Shown: one piece after another, positions 10,095-18,747 of the stretch
How the letters are laid out: every line of letters starts with the position of its first letter
Numbering within the stretch: the stretch's first letter is position 1
Source: CAZOHG01 sp964579725
GTDB lineage: Bacteria > Zhuqueibacterota > JdFR-76 > BMS3Abin05
Assembly: GCA_964579725.1 (NCBI GenBank)
Contig: CAZOHG010000020.1
Span: 1 to 57,541, forward strand
Length of the DNA: 57,541 bases
Direction of reading: 5' to 3'
Program-made: the position numbers and the translations under genes
The notes under the pieces: generated by a model
Seen by the model: only the letters and a program-made list of their open reading frames with translations
Database searches by the model: none
What the model was told of the DNA's origin: nothing

Positions 10095-10274
10095 TGACTT
10101 TTCCTTTCGATTTAGTCTGAAAATATTTTCTATGAACGACAGCCCCTCGGCCCAATGATCCGACGGCTGCGAATAAACGCACCAAACAAACGCGATATTT
10201 TTGAACCTGCGTTCCCCAATTTTTTACACGGCCCCAAACAACGCCCAAATAGGTTCAGGGGAAAAGCACAGTGC

Positions 10275-13200
10275 TTACCTCACAATGACCAAACGTCCCA
10301 CCGCACTGGTTCTTTTGGGTTGCGCTCCTAAAAGAATGTCCGCCTCTTCCGGCTGTGCCTCAATCTTGTACAAATAGACGCCGTTGGCCAGCAGGTCCCC
10401 ATCCCGGTCACGGCAAGACCACCCCTCCTCCGGAATCTTGTTAAAGCCAAATCCGGCATCTGCGCGAAAGCTTTCCACCAAACGACCCGAAAGAGTGTAA
10501 ATTTTCACCCGCACTTCCGCAGGCGCCGAGAGCCGAAAGGTAAAAAAGGTTTGGTCGACAGCCGGATTGGGGTAAGTCAAGACGTCCGACAATTCCACTC
10601 TCGGCGAGACGATTTGTGCCTTCCACCGAAAATACGTCGGATTGTACGCTCTGTCCCAGGCCTGAATCTCAAAAGTGTGCTCTCCCAAAGATAAATTCGG
10701 GCAATCGAATTTGACAAAGGCCGTTTTTCCGGTGGAATCGGATCGGACTATCTGCGCGGTCAAATTCCATCGCTCATTCGAGGAATCCCCTTCCGCGCGC
10801 AGCTCCACCGGATACTCTTGGGGGCGATCGGTTAAGAGGCCGCTTTTTTCATCCTCAAAATGAAACTGGCAATGGAGCACGGGAAAGCCGGTTATTTCCT
10901 CCCCCTCGGTTATTTTATTCCCATTAACAAAAACCCGAATTTGGGGGCCGGTAGAATCAATCTCCGAAAGAGAATGAATAAAATCCCGTTTCATTGGAAT
11001 CGAATCCACCCGGGCGTCCACCTGCTGAAAGCGATTCCACGCAAAGGCAAAAAGCTGTCCCAAATTTCCGCCCCGAAGCGCAACGGTGTTGGGGAAAAAA
11101 CGGGCGTCCGCTTTTCCGTTCTTTAATTGGAGCGTGTCCTGGTAAATCACCTCTCCGGGCAAAAAATAGCTGTACCCAACGGTACGGTGTATTTTCCCGG
11201 ATGCCCTGAGCTGAAAGAAAATTTCCCCTTCGGAAGAGGTCGCCAGCCGCCCGCTTTCAACGGAAGCCTCAATATGCGTTCGTTTGTGCAGCGAAATCGA
11301 ATCGGGATCCATTTGGACGCGCACCCTCGGGAGGGGCAACGCCAACCGCAAGGCCGGATCACCAAAAAGGGTAATCAGTTCGCGGTGATCGGCGTAGCGG
11401 GAGGTCAATTTGGCGGCTAACAGGGCCTCTCCAAGTGTCAGTTTTTGCCGGTGAACGGGGGCAAAAAGATCGTGCACAAAGGCTCGGTTCACCCCGTAGT
11501 TCAGGGCGTGCCAGGTCCAGCGCGTACTGGCGATCGTAGCAATCATCCCGCGCTCCGGCAAATTGGTGAGATATTCGGCCATGCAGGGCTTCCGATCGTA
11601 ATCGAACTGGCCAACGGCGCAGGTTCCGGCAAAAAACAGGGGGTAGTGCCGCCCGTTTTGAACCCGATCCAGATCCTGCGGGGTGTAAAAAATGCTTTCA
11701 TGCGTCAGTACTTCCAGATTGGCGTGGCCTAAAAAATTCACAAAAGCCACTCCGTGATTTAAATCCGCCAGAAAATCACGTTTGGCTCGCTCTTTCGTTC
11801 CGGAGGGATCGGGTAAATAGGCATCCAAGTACACCTTTTCCACGGCCAAATCGGAAAAGACCGAATCCTGCGAAAGGGTTTCGGTGTCGCGACCAAATGC
11901 ACTGTCTTCTTTTTTAAAAGTAGGAGAATTGGCATCGTCCGCAATGAACAGAACGCGCCCTTGCCAGGGGCCCGGCGCGGAAAGGGCGTCGTAGTCCAGA
12001 ATCTTTTGAACCACATTGTGGAGTTCCTGCCGATTTTGTACGGAAAGCCGTCCAATCAGCACGTCCATGATCCGGTCACCGTCCAAGAAGGCAAACCAAT
12101 CGTCCGTCACCCGTTGGCCGTCTTCGTGGGTGGGCACTAACGTTGGGGGACTTGCACTTGAATTTCGCTTCATATCGTAGCAGGCATTTCCCACCAACAA
12201 AACATAGGACGGCGGCGTGGCCCAATGTACAAGCGTGTACTTCAAAAAATTTCGGATGGCCGTGGGATCGGGCACGCCCCAGGAAAAGGCATCGTAAATC
12301 TGTTCCATGGTTACAATTTTGACTGCGGGAGCCTCTGAGTGCTGCGCCCAGGCACGGGAATCCGAGCGGTGAGCAGCCAATCGGGACAAATCGGGCCCCA
12401 GCAGATCTTTTGCCGTAATAATCAGGTAGTCGGCGCGATTTTCGGCATTCCGCAGTCCGGCCAATGGACTGGGAACGCGTTGGATTTGAGACACCGAAGC
12501 TATTTGTTCCGGTGTCACTGCCACATATTTTTTCTGTCGACCCGAAGAAACCAGGTCGGTAAAAAACCACTCTTTTGGATCGGAAGGATTTCTTTTCGCT
12601 TCCGCAAAACGAACAGCAAAAGGGTCGGAAACATCGAAAACCGTCACCTGTCCTTCTTGAAATCCTGACAGAACATAGGTAATGGGCTCCGTTTTTTGAG
12701 GGGAGTAGAAAACCAACCCTGCAGAATCGGCCGTAAGCGTGGCCTCGTAATTTAATTCCACCCAATCCAACAAACTCTTGTCCGCCCGACCTTCGGTTGA
12801 AATTTGCCGAATGGTAAGGGTATTTTGCCCCGTGTTCAGCCCCCCTGCCCGCGTTCCGGCAACCACCAGCTCCCGTTCGTAGGGGAGGTCAATCGTTGCG
12901 AGCGGGGTACCGTTTAGAGACACTTTCAGGCTGTGGTGATGAAAAGAAGCACCCAAAAAACGCAGTCGGTAGAAGAAGGAATCTTGCGCCACCGCATTCT
13001 CAAGCGGCAGCGTGAAGCGGCGGGTCGTATTGCCCGAAAACTGCGCCCAGTACCATTGAATGCCCGATTTTTCCGGATTTAATTTTTCCACTTCGCGGTA
13101 AAAATAGCGCGGAGCCGTTCGGGTGGTTTCCGCATTTGCAAGCGATTGAGCCATCGATGCCATGGGTTTCCGAAAACCTCCGCCGACGGCAAGCCAATAG

Positions 13201-14273
13201 ACATTTTGCCGCGCGTAGTGATGAATAATATGATGAAAACGTTTGTCTAACGCTGAAAATTGCCATCGATTCAGAGATTCGGCATAAAAAATCAGGGCAT
13301 CTTCCTTACCAAAAACCCCGTCGCCGTTCGCATCAGCGAAATACGTTGCCACTTCCCGCAGCCTTGGTTTGGGTGCTTTCACGTCCCAGGGAAGTTCGCT
13401 TCCGCCGCCGTAAAAAATGTGCAGCTCGTCCGCTCGGATCGTCCCGACGGCCAGGCCAATTTTCCGGAGACTCAATTGGTCAATTTTCACCATACCCGTT
13501 TTGGCAATTGGCATTTTAAACCAGAGTCGAAAGGAATCCCGTTCCGCAGCCCTTTTCTGGACAAATGAAGACTTGGGCGTCCAGTTTTCTGCCTGGTTGT
13601 CGTTGAGCAAAAGGGAGCGTGCAACGGCTGTGAAGGCTGCTCCCGCAGGCCCCGTGGGCCCGGTCGGATGTTTTTCGGGGAGAAAATCCACCGCAATTTC
13701 CACAGAAGAATACAACCGTGCTTGCTGCCGGGAAAAATCAACCCGAATGGGAAAAACCTCAATTCGTGCGATTTTTTGGTTTCGAAGCCACCCGAATTCC
13801 GCCACTCGCGCCACAACAGAAGGGTAAAATCCACTGGATGTCGCCGCGGTGAATTGAGCCGGCACTCTCTCCCTGCTTAAGGCAAAATCGGATTTTTCCC
13901 GTGGAGGCAACTGCACTTTTTCCAAGAGTATTTGCTTTTTGTCGTGAAACTGCGCCGCCAGAATGTGAACTGCGGGCCGCGTTTTGGGCGGAACACCCAC
14001 CCAAAAGCTTTTACACGGCAACAAGTACCCCTTCTTTAGGGGAATTGAGCTCGCGTTTTCTATTTCCCAAAAATATTCCGGTGTTTCCGGATTTGACATC
14101 TGCTGCCTTTCTTTGATCCGCGGATTGTAGCGAAAAACAACCCGCTTTTCATTCGATTGCAAAACCGTTGTCCCGGCCCAAGCAGAAGAAAAAGCGAAAA
14201 GAATCAGCCACCCGGTCACCCAAAAAGCAGGCGTGCCATTCTGAAAACTCCATTCATATTGGGAAATCTTCAT
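10275..14273 (-). CDS. C25 (gingipain-like) cysteine peptidase with T9SS sorting domain, PorU-like
   Basis: 1332 aa with an N-terminal signal anchor or peptide. The catalytic region carries the C25 dyad: His850 in FLGHANLEVL and Cys885 in FFAGTCAVGQFDY. The spacing of 35 residues is close to the 33 between His440 and Cys473 of RgpB (established knowledge). The C-terminus (about 1250-1332; LTYPNPAVDQTFFTF, VKIYTLSGRLVES, LANGVYLYKIEA) is a FlgD-like T9SS sorting domain. Length and architecture match PorU, the T9SS sortase that removes cargo sorting signals, and in Porphyromonas porU and porV are neighbours; here a TonB receptor stands between them. A secreted gingipain-type protease is the alternative. 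It starts 24 bp after the LacI-family gene ends, so it is probably in the same transcript. Confidence 0.88.
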   Translation of the reverse strand: MKISQYEWSFQNGTPAFWVTGWLILFAFSSAWAGTTVLQSNEKRVVFRYNPRIKERQQMSNPETPEYFWEIENASSIPLKKGYLLPCKSFWVGVPPKTRPAVHILAAQFHDKKQILLEKVQLPPREKSDFALSRERVPAQFTAATSSGFYPSVVARVAEFGWLRNQKIARIEVFPIRVDFSRQQARLYSSVEIAVDFLPEKHPTGPTGPAGAAFTAVARSLLLNDNQAENWTPKSSFVQKRAAERDSFRLWFKMPIAKTGMVKIDQLSLRKIGLAVGTIRADELHIFYGGGSELPWDVKAPKPRLREVATYFADANGDGVFGKEDALIFYAESLNRWQFSALDKRFHHIIHHYARQNVYWLAVGGGFRKPMASMAQSLANAETTRTAPRYFYREVEKLNPEKSGIQWYWAQFSGNTTRRFTLPLENAVAQDSFFYRLRFLGASFHHHSLKVSLNGTPLATIDLPYERELVVAGTRAGGLNTGQNTLTIRQISTEGRADKSLLDWVELNYEATLTADSAGLVFYSPQKTEPITYVLSGFQEGQVTVFDVSDPFAVRFAEAKRNPSDPKEWFFTDLVSSGRQKKYVAVTPEQIASVSQIQRVPSPLAGLRNAENRADYLIITAKDLLGPDLSRLAAHRSDSRAWAQHSEAPAVKIVTMEQIYDAFSWGVPDPTAIRNFLKYTLVHWATPPSYVLLVGNACYDMKRNSSASPPTLVPTHEDGQRVTDDWFAFLDGDRIMDVLIGRLSVQNRQELHNVVQKILDYDALSAPGPWQGRVLFIADDANSPTFKKEDSAFGRDTETLSQDSVFSDLAVEKVYLDAYLPDPSGTKERAKRDFLADLNHGVAFVNFLGHANLEVLTHESIFYTPQDLDRVQNGRHYPLFFAGTCAVGQFDYDRKPCMAEYLTNLPERGMIATIASTRWTWHALNYGVNRAFVHDLFAPVHRQKLTLGEALLAAKLTSRYADHRELITLFGDPALRLALPLPRVRVQMDPDSISLHKRTHIEASVESGRLATSSEGEIFFQLRASGKIHRTVGYSYFLPGEVIYQDTLQLKNGKADARFFPNTVALRGGNLGQLFAFAWNRFQQVDARVDSIPMKRDFIHSLSEIDSTGPQIRVFVNGNKITEGEEITGFPVLHCQFHFEDEKSGLLTDRPQEYPVELRAEGDSSNERWNLTAQIVRSDSTGKTAFVKFDCPNLSLGEHTFEIQAWDRAYNPTYFRWKAQIVSPRVELSDVLTYPNPAVDQTFFTFRLSAPAEVRVKIYTLSGRLVESFRADAGFGFNKIPEEGWSCRDRDGDLLANGVYLYKIEAQPEEADILLGAQPKRTSAVGRLVIVR

Positions 14274-14297
14274 GGCGTTACAGCCCCGGTACCTTGC

Positions 14298-15359
14298 TTA
14301 TTTGACGGCCCGACAGGATTCCCGAACGACCAATTCCACGCTCAGCAAAACTTTTTCGATGGTTTTCTGCTCCTTTTTTCCATTTTCAATTTGTTCCACC
14401 AGCGTCTGCGCAGCATGCCTTCCGATTTCTTGAAGGGGCTCCCGAATCGTCGTGAGCTGGGGACTGGAAAAAGAGGCCATCATAATATCCCCGAAACCCA
14501 AGATGGACAGATCTTCGGGAACAGAAATTCCCCTTTTTTGAAGGGAGTTCAAAATCCCGATAGCCAGTGGGTCGAACGGAACAAATAGGGCTGTCGGGGG
14601 ATTGGGTTGCTTCAAAACACGAAATAAATTTTCTTCATTCACAATTTTGTTGGGAAGAAACATGCGTACATTTTCCCACACAAGGGTTTCGTCAAAGGGA
14701 ATGTCGTGTTTGGCAAGAGCCTCCCGGTAGCCCTGAAGACGCTCTTTGCCGGACAAGGATTCATCTCCGAATGAGACGTACCCGATCCGCCGATGACCAA
14801 GTGAAATCAGATATTCAACGCCCATTCGGGCCGCCTGTACATTGTCAATACAAATCACCGAAGCGTCAATATCGCCGCTTTTTCGCCAGGCGTACACAAA
14901 CGGAACACCATTTCGGTGAATTTCCCGAATCATTTGGGCCATTTCTTCGCTCACAAAATCGGGCCCGACGATAATCATCCCATCCAAAAATCCGCTGTAC
15001 AGGGCATGGCCCAACGAGACTTTTTTGTGGCTGACAATCCCCGCATCCATAACCAAAATGTGGTACCCGGATTCGTGCACAACGGTTGAAATCCCTTCCA
15101 TCACGCGGGTGTCATAATCACTCACAAACAGTGAATTTTCATTGACAGCCAGGACCCCCACCACGCAGGATTTCCCCGTTGACAACAATCGTGCGCCATA
15201 ATTGGGCGAATAGTTTAGATCCTTGGCTGCCTGCAAAACCTTTAAGCGGGTTTTTTCGCTGATCCGAATGCCACTTTCCTTGTTGTTTAACACAAGAGAG
15301 ACCGTCGCTTTCGAAACGCCTGCCCGCTCTGCAACGTCACCAATGCGAACTTTTTTCAT
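14298..15359 (-). CDS. LacI-family transcriptional regulator
   Basis: 353 aa. An N-terminal LacI-type helix-turn-helix (residues 4-27; IGDVAERAGVSKATVSLVLN) and hinge-helix region (YSPNYGARLLSTGKS) precede a periplasmic-binding-protein-like sensor domain (about 65-350; VVGVLAVNENSLFVSDYD, GFLDGMIIVGPD, LGHRRIGYVSF, PTALFVPFDPLAIGIL). It should bind paired operators and respond to a small ligand, typically a sugar. Its promoter (15492-15520, minus strand) has near-consensus elements, and two operator-like dyads overlap the expected transcription start, which indicates autoregulation. The C25 peptidase gene follows after 24 bp, so the regulator probably controls the whole surface locus. The inducing ligand cannot be read from the sequence. 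Confidence 0.95.
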   Translation of the reverse strand: MKKVRIGDVAERAGVSKATVSLVLNNKESGIRISEKTRLKVLQAAKDLNYSPNYGARLLSTGKSCVVGVLAVNENSLFVSDYDTRVMEGISTVVHESGYHILVMDAGIVSHKKVSLGHALYSGFLDGMIIVGPDFVSEEMAQMIREIHRNGVPFVYAWRKSGDIDASVICIDNVQAARMGVEYLISLGHRRIGYVSFGDESLSGKERLQGYREALAKHDIPFDETLVWENVRMFLPNKIVNEENLFRVLKQPNPPTALFVPFDPLAIGILNSLQKRGISVPEDLSILGFGDIMMASFSSPQLTTIREPLQEIGRHAAQTLVEQIENGKKEQKTIEKVLLSVELVVRESCRAVK

Positions 15360-15447
15360 TCAGAAATCACGTTCTTTGGATTTGACTGTTTTCATTTTTT
15401 TTATTCTGGAAAATTTACCCGGCCCCGTGGAAAAAAGAAAGGAAATT

Positions 15448-15520
15448 TTAATCGGTTAACATATATCGATTGTGCTAAACCGATTTACCCAAATGTACTC
15501 ATTTTTATTTTGTTTGTCAA
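15448..15520 (-). promoter_or_regulatory. lacI-family gene promoter with paired operator-like dyads
   Basis: On the minus strand, TTGACA (15515-15520) and TACATT (15492-15497) are separated by 17 bp and followed by TGG. Two 12-bp near-palindromes of LacI-operator type lie just downstream: TAAACCGATTTA at 15476-15487 and TTAATCGGTTAA at 15448-15459 (each 10 of 12 positions symmetric). Their centres are 28 bp apart, and an ATCGAT palindrome (15465-15470) sits exactly midway, so the whole 36-bp block is a dyad. Repression by the adjacent regulator is inferred from position. Confidence 0.75.
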
Positions 15521-15654
15521 GTATTTTTTTAGCGAAAAAAATTTTTTTTGCTTGAATGCATTGTACGCAAAAAGCCTCGACGGATTGAACCCAAACCGCG
15601 GTACTTTTTAGCCACAACACACCATGTGGAACAGACTCCGTGCACAAAAATCGC

Positions 15655-15682
15655 TTGCTTTTAACGCTTTTTTTCTTACATT
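15655..15682 (+). promoter_or_regulatory. Promoter of the molybdenum hydroxylase operon
   Basis: TTGCTT (15655-15660), 16 bp, TACATT (15677-15682) followed by TTAATAG. It lies 53 bp before the chosen start of the MocA-like gene and diverges from the LacI-family gene promoter. Confidence 0.6.
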
Positions 15683-15735
15683 TTAATAGCCAATCTTTTT
15701 TCGAATAACAACAATGAATGAGGCGGAGCACTTTT

Positions 15736-16380
15736 ATGGTTCCTGCCGTTTTGCTGGCCGCGGGTAATTCGCACCGCATGGGGGTGCCCAAAGCCCTGTT
15801 AAAAATGCCGGGCGGTTCCAGTTTTTTAAAAACGATTACCGCCAATCTTCACCGGGGCGGTTTTGGTCCTATTCTTCTGATTCTGGGGCGGGAAGCCGCT
15901 CGAATCCGTCCTTACGTACCTGAAGAAGTTGACCGGATTTTGGTGAACGAACACCCCGAACTGGGACAACTCGCTTCGTTTCAATTAGGCATTCGGCATT
16001 TGCCGCCCGGGGTTCCCGGCTGCCTGATGGCTTTAATCGATCACCCTCTGATTTCGGCGAGCACTTTTCAGCGGATTGCGGAACACCTTCAACAAGCGCC
16101 CGACCGTATGGCCATTCCGTCCAAAAATTTTAAAAAGGGACACCCGACCTACTTCCCTGCGCGTTTTTTCGACGAAATTTTGTCCGCCCCATTGGAAGCC
16201 GGTGCTCGGCAGATTTTGAAAAATCATCCGGAGGCAATTGATTACATTTTGGTGGATGACGACGGCATTTTTATTGATTTTGACACGCCCGAAATGTACA
16301 CGAGCTATTTTAAGACGGAACGGGTCGAAACGATTTCGGAATTTTCTTCCCTTGCCGACGTTTCGAACTTTTCCGAATAA
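15736..16380 (+). CDS. mocA: MocA/MobA-like molybdenum cofactor nucleotidyltransferase
   Basis: 214 aa from the ATG at 15736, preceded by GCGGAG at good spacing; an in-frame ATG 18 bp earlier has no such site. The N-terminus holds the NTP-transferase signature LLAAGNSHRMGVPKALL (residues 6-22), and DHP in MALIDHPLIS fits the metal-binding motif of this fold. The family attaches CMP or GMP to molybdopterin. Because it heads an operon with a xanthine-dehydrogenase-type enzyme and XdhC, cytidylyl transfer to form the dinucleotide cofactor is the most likely role (inference). An alternative is a generic sugar-nucleotide transferase, which the context makes unlikely. Its stop lies about 30 bp before the Shine-Dalgarno of the large hydroxylase subunit. 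Confidence 0.85.
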   Translation: MVPAVLLAAGNSHRMGVPKALLKMPGGSSFLKTITANLHRGGFGPILLILGREAARIRPYVPEEVDRILVNEHPELGQLASFQLGIRHLPPGVPGCLMALIDHPLISASTFQRIAEHLQQAPDRMAIPSKNFKKGHPTYFPARFFDEILSAPLEAGARQILKNHPEAIDYILVDDDGIFIDFDTPEMYTSYFKTERVETISEFSSLADVSNFSE

Positions 16381-16410
16381 ATCACAATCACATTTCACGA
16401 ACCGACGCAG

Positions 16411-16430
16411 AGGAGACCGCCAAATGGGGT
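16411..16430 (+). other. Disrupted native start of the Mo subunit (single-base slip in a G run)
   Basis: AGGAG (16411-16415) stands eight bases before an ATG (16424-16426) that runs straight into ATG GGG TAG. One more G in the four-G run would place this ATG in frame with GVVGQSVPRVDARAKVLGKG, the expected N-terminus of the molybdenum-binding subunit. In the sequence as given, the correct frame has no ATG, GTG or TTG between the previous gene's stop and the TTG at 16474. Confidence 0.7.
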
Positions 16431-16473
16431 AGTTGGCCAATCCGTTCCCCGCGTAGATGCCAGAGCCAAGGTC

Positions 16474-18747
16474 TTGGGTAAGGGCATTTTTGCGGCGGAC
16501 TACTTTTTCCCCCACATGCTTTTTGCCCGTGTCGTCCGCTCATCTCGCCCGCACGCCAAAATAAAAGCCCTCCATTTGGACGGGGCCTGGCGGGTCCCCG
16601 GGGTGCGGGCCATTCTTTCGGCTGAAGACATCCCCGGTCGCAATGAAATTCACGTGGTATTGAATGACCAGCCGTTTTTGGCACCGGGGGTGGTTCGGTA
16701 CGTGGGGGAACCGGTAGCTGTTCTGGCCGCCGAAACGGCTGAGAGCGCTGAAGAGGCTCTGGAGAAAATTCAAATCGATTACGAGGATTTGCCGTCACTT
16801 TTAGACCCCTTGGAAGCGCGGTGGCACCCGAAGGTTCATCTCTTCGGAAAGGACAACATCTACAAACATCTCAAAATACGGCGGGGCGATGTGACAGCCG
16901 GGTTTGCCGCTTCCGACGTGGTAATTGAAAATGAATACCGAACGCCCTACCAAGAACACGCCTACCTCGAGCCGCAGGGAATGGTAGCGGTGCCGCGTGC
17001 CGACGGCTCCATGGAAGTTTACGGCTCCATGCAGTGCCCCTTTTATGTTCAGGAAGGCGTGGCCACAGTATTGGGACTACCTCTCAGCCGCGTGCGAATC
17101 ATTCAAACCGCCACCGGCGGAGCCTTTGGCGGGAAAGAAGACGTCCCCACGCTGGTGGGGGTACAGGCGGCTATTTTGGCCCAAAAAACGGGGCGACCCG
17201 TCAAATTGATTTACAGCCGCGACGAAGATATGATTTCGATGAGCAAGCGCCACCCCAGCATTATTCGGTACAAGTCGGGGGCCAAAAAGGACGGAACACT
17301 GCAAGCTATCGAGGTTGAATACATCCTGGATTCCGGTGCGTACGCTACGCTGAGCCCAGTGGTGCTCTGGCGTGGCACGGTACACGCGGGAGGCCCCTAC
17401 CGGATTCCGAATGTGAAAGTGGACTCCTACGCTGTGGCCACCAACAAGGTGCCGTCCGGTGCTTTCAGGGGATTCGGCTCCCCGCAAATTCTCTTTGCAG
17501 CGGAATCCCAAATGGACGAGTTGGCGCACGCACTCAATATGGATCCCGTCGAGATACGCGAGAAAAATCTCTTGCGTTTGAATGACGAAACGATTACAGG
17601 CCAAAAGTTGACGGTTAGTGTGGGAAACTTGGAGGCCTTTAAAAAGGCGGTGGACACATCGCGCTACCACGAAAAAAAAGCGACTTTTCACCCGTCGGCA
17701 GGCCCCGTTAAAAAGGGCATTGGAGTGTCCTGCGTCTACTACGGCGTGGGACTGGGTGCGGGTGGGGTTCACCTGGCCAGAGCCGGTGCCTACGTGCAAA
17801 TTCTGGCCGACGCCTCCGTTCAATTTGCCGTCGGAACCACTGAGATGGGCCAGGGCATGGCCACCGTCCTCTCTCAAATTGTGGCGGACGAGCTCGGACT
17901 CCCTCTTGAAAAAGTGACCATTTTGGAAACGGACACCAGTCGGATTCCGGATTCCGGCCCCACGGTGGCCTCACGCGCCACCACCATGTCCGGCAACGCC
18001 CTGCGAGACGCCTGTCAAAAACTTCGCGTGCCGCTTTTGCGCGCGGCCTCGGATTTACTCGGCCTTCCGGCGGAGCAAATCCACCTTCAAAACGGCTGGG
18101 CCCGAAATACTGAAGCCACCGATAACAAAATCCCCCTGCAAGAGGTAGTTTCCGAATGTTTTCGCCGTCGGGAAAACATGGCCGCGGCGGGTTTTTACCG
18201 GTCACCCGAGGTTTCGTGGGATAACCACACTGGGCAGGGCAACGCCTACATTGCCTTTGCGTACGCCACCAACGTAGCCGAAGTGGCTGTGGACACCGAA
18301 ACAGGCGCAATTCGCGTACTGCGGATTACGGCCGCCCACGACGTGGGGAAAGCCATTAATCCGCAGCAAGTAACGGGGCAAATTGAGGGGGGAACCGTCC
18401 AGGGCATGGGCTACGCTCTGACGGAAGAAATTCTGTCCGAAAAGGGCGTCATTCAAAATCCCCACTTTTCAACCTACATTATTCCGACGATTAAGGAGGC
18501 CCCAAAAATTGACCCGATTATCGTGGAAGCGCCTTTTCCCGAGGGACCCCGCGGGGCGAAGGGTTTTGCCGAACAACCCTTAATGGGCATTGCTCCCGCC
18601 ATTGCCAACGCCGTCTTTGACGCAGTCGGGGTTCGAATCCGGGAACTGCCCCTCAAACCCGAACGGGTGTGGAAGGCACTCCAAAATCAACAAGCGCAAA
18701 CGGCGTCCAAACAGGACCATCGGACAGTAGGACTGAACTATGATTGA
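16474..18747 (+). CDS. Xanthine dehydrogenase-family molybdenum-binding subunit
   Basis: 757 codons are open from a TTG at 16474, but the coding homology begins about 16 codons earlier (GQSVPRVDARAKVL); the start appears broken by a one-base slip at 16426-16429 (see that entry). The protein has the a/b-hammerhead domain (about 1-100; VPGVRAILSAEDIPG, YVGEPVAVLAAE) and the long Mo-pterin-binding domain. Visible motifs include TGGAFGGKED, GAFRGFGSPQ, EMGQGMATVL and GFAEQPLMG; the Glu of the last is the expected catalytic base. It should carry out hydroxylation of an aldehyde or N-heterocycle at the Mo centre. The substrate is unknown. The gene overlaps the 2Fe-2S subunit gene by 8 bp, and the order Mo, 2Fe-2S, XdhC, FAD is a complete three-subunit enzyme plus its maturation factor. 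Confidence 0.9.
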   Translation: MGKGIFAADYFFPHMLFARVVRSSRPHAKIKALHLDGAWRVPGVRAILSAEDIPGRNEIHVVLNDQPFLAPGVVRYVGEPVAVLAAETAESAEEALEKIQIDYEDLPSLLDPLEARWHPKVHLFGKDNIYKHLKIRRGDVTAGFAASDVVIENEYRTPYQEHAYLEPQGMVAVPRADGSMEVYGSMQCPFYVQEGVATVLGLPLSRVRIIQTATGGAFGGKEDVPTLVGVQAAILAQKTGRPVKLIYSRDEDMISMSKRHPSIIRYKSGAKKDGTLQAIEVEYILDSGAYATLSPVVLWRGTVHAGGPYRIPNVKVDSYAVATNKVPSGAFRGFGSPQILFAAESQMDELAHALNMDPVEIREKNLLRLNDETITGQKLTVSVGNLEAFKKAVDTSRYHEKKATFHPSAGPVKKGIGVSCVYYGVGLGAGGVHLARAGAYVQILADASVQFAVGTTEMGQGMATVLSQIVADELGLPLEKVTILETDTSRIPDSGPTVASRATTMSGNALRDACQKLRVPLLRAASDLLGLPAEQIHLQNGWARNTEATDNKIPLQEVVSECFRRRENMAAAGFYRSPEVSWDNHTGQGNAYIAFAYATNVAEVAVDTETGAIRVLRITAAHDVGKAINPQQVTGQIEGGTVQGMGYALTEEILSEKGVIQNPHFSTYIIPTIKEAPKIDPIIVEAPFPEGPRGAKGFAEQPLMGIAPAIANAVFDAVGVRIRELPLKPERVWKALQNQQAQTASKQDHRTVGLNYD

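Noticed and set aside
10264..10276. Palindrome AAGCACAGTGCTT over the stop of the C25 peptidase gene
   Set aside because: The one-base centre cannot form an RNA hairpin and there is no promoter near; probably chance.
15456..15845. 129-codon minus-strand open frame
   Set aside because: It crosses the divergent lacI/mocA promoters and the start of mocA; low-complexity product.
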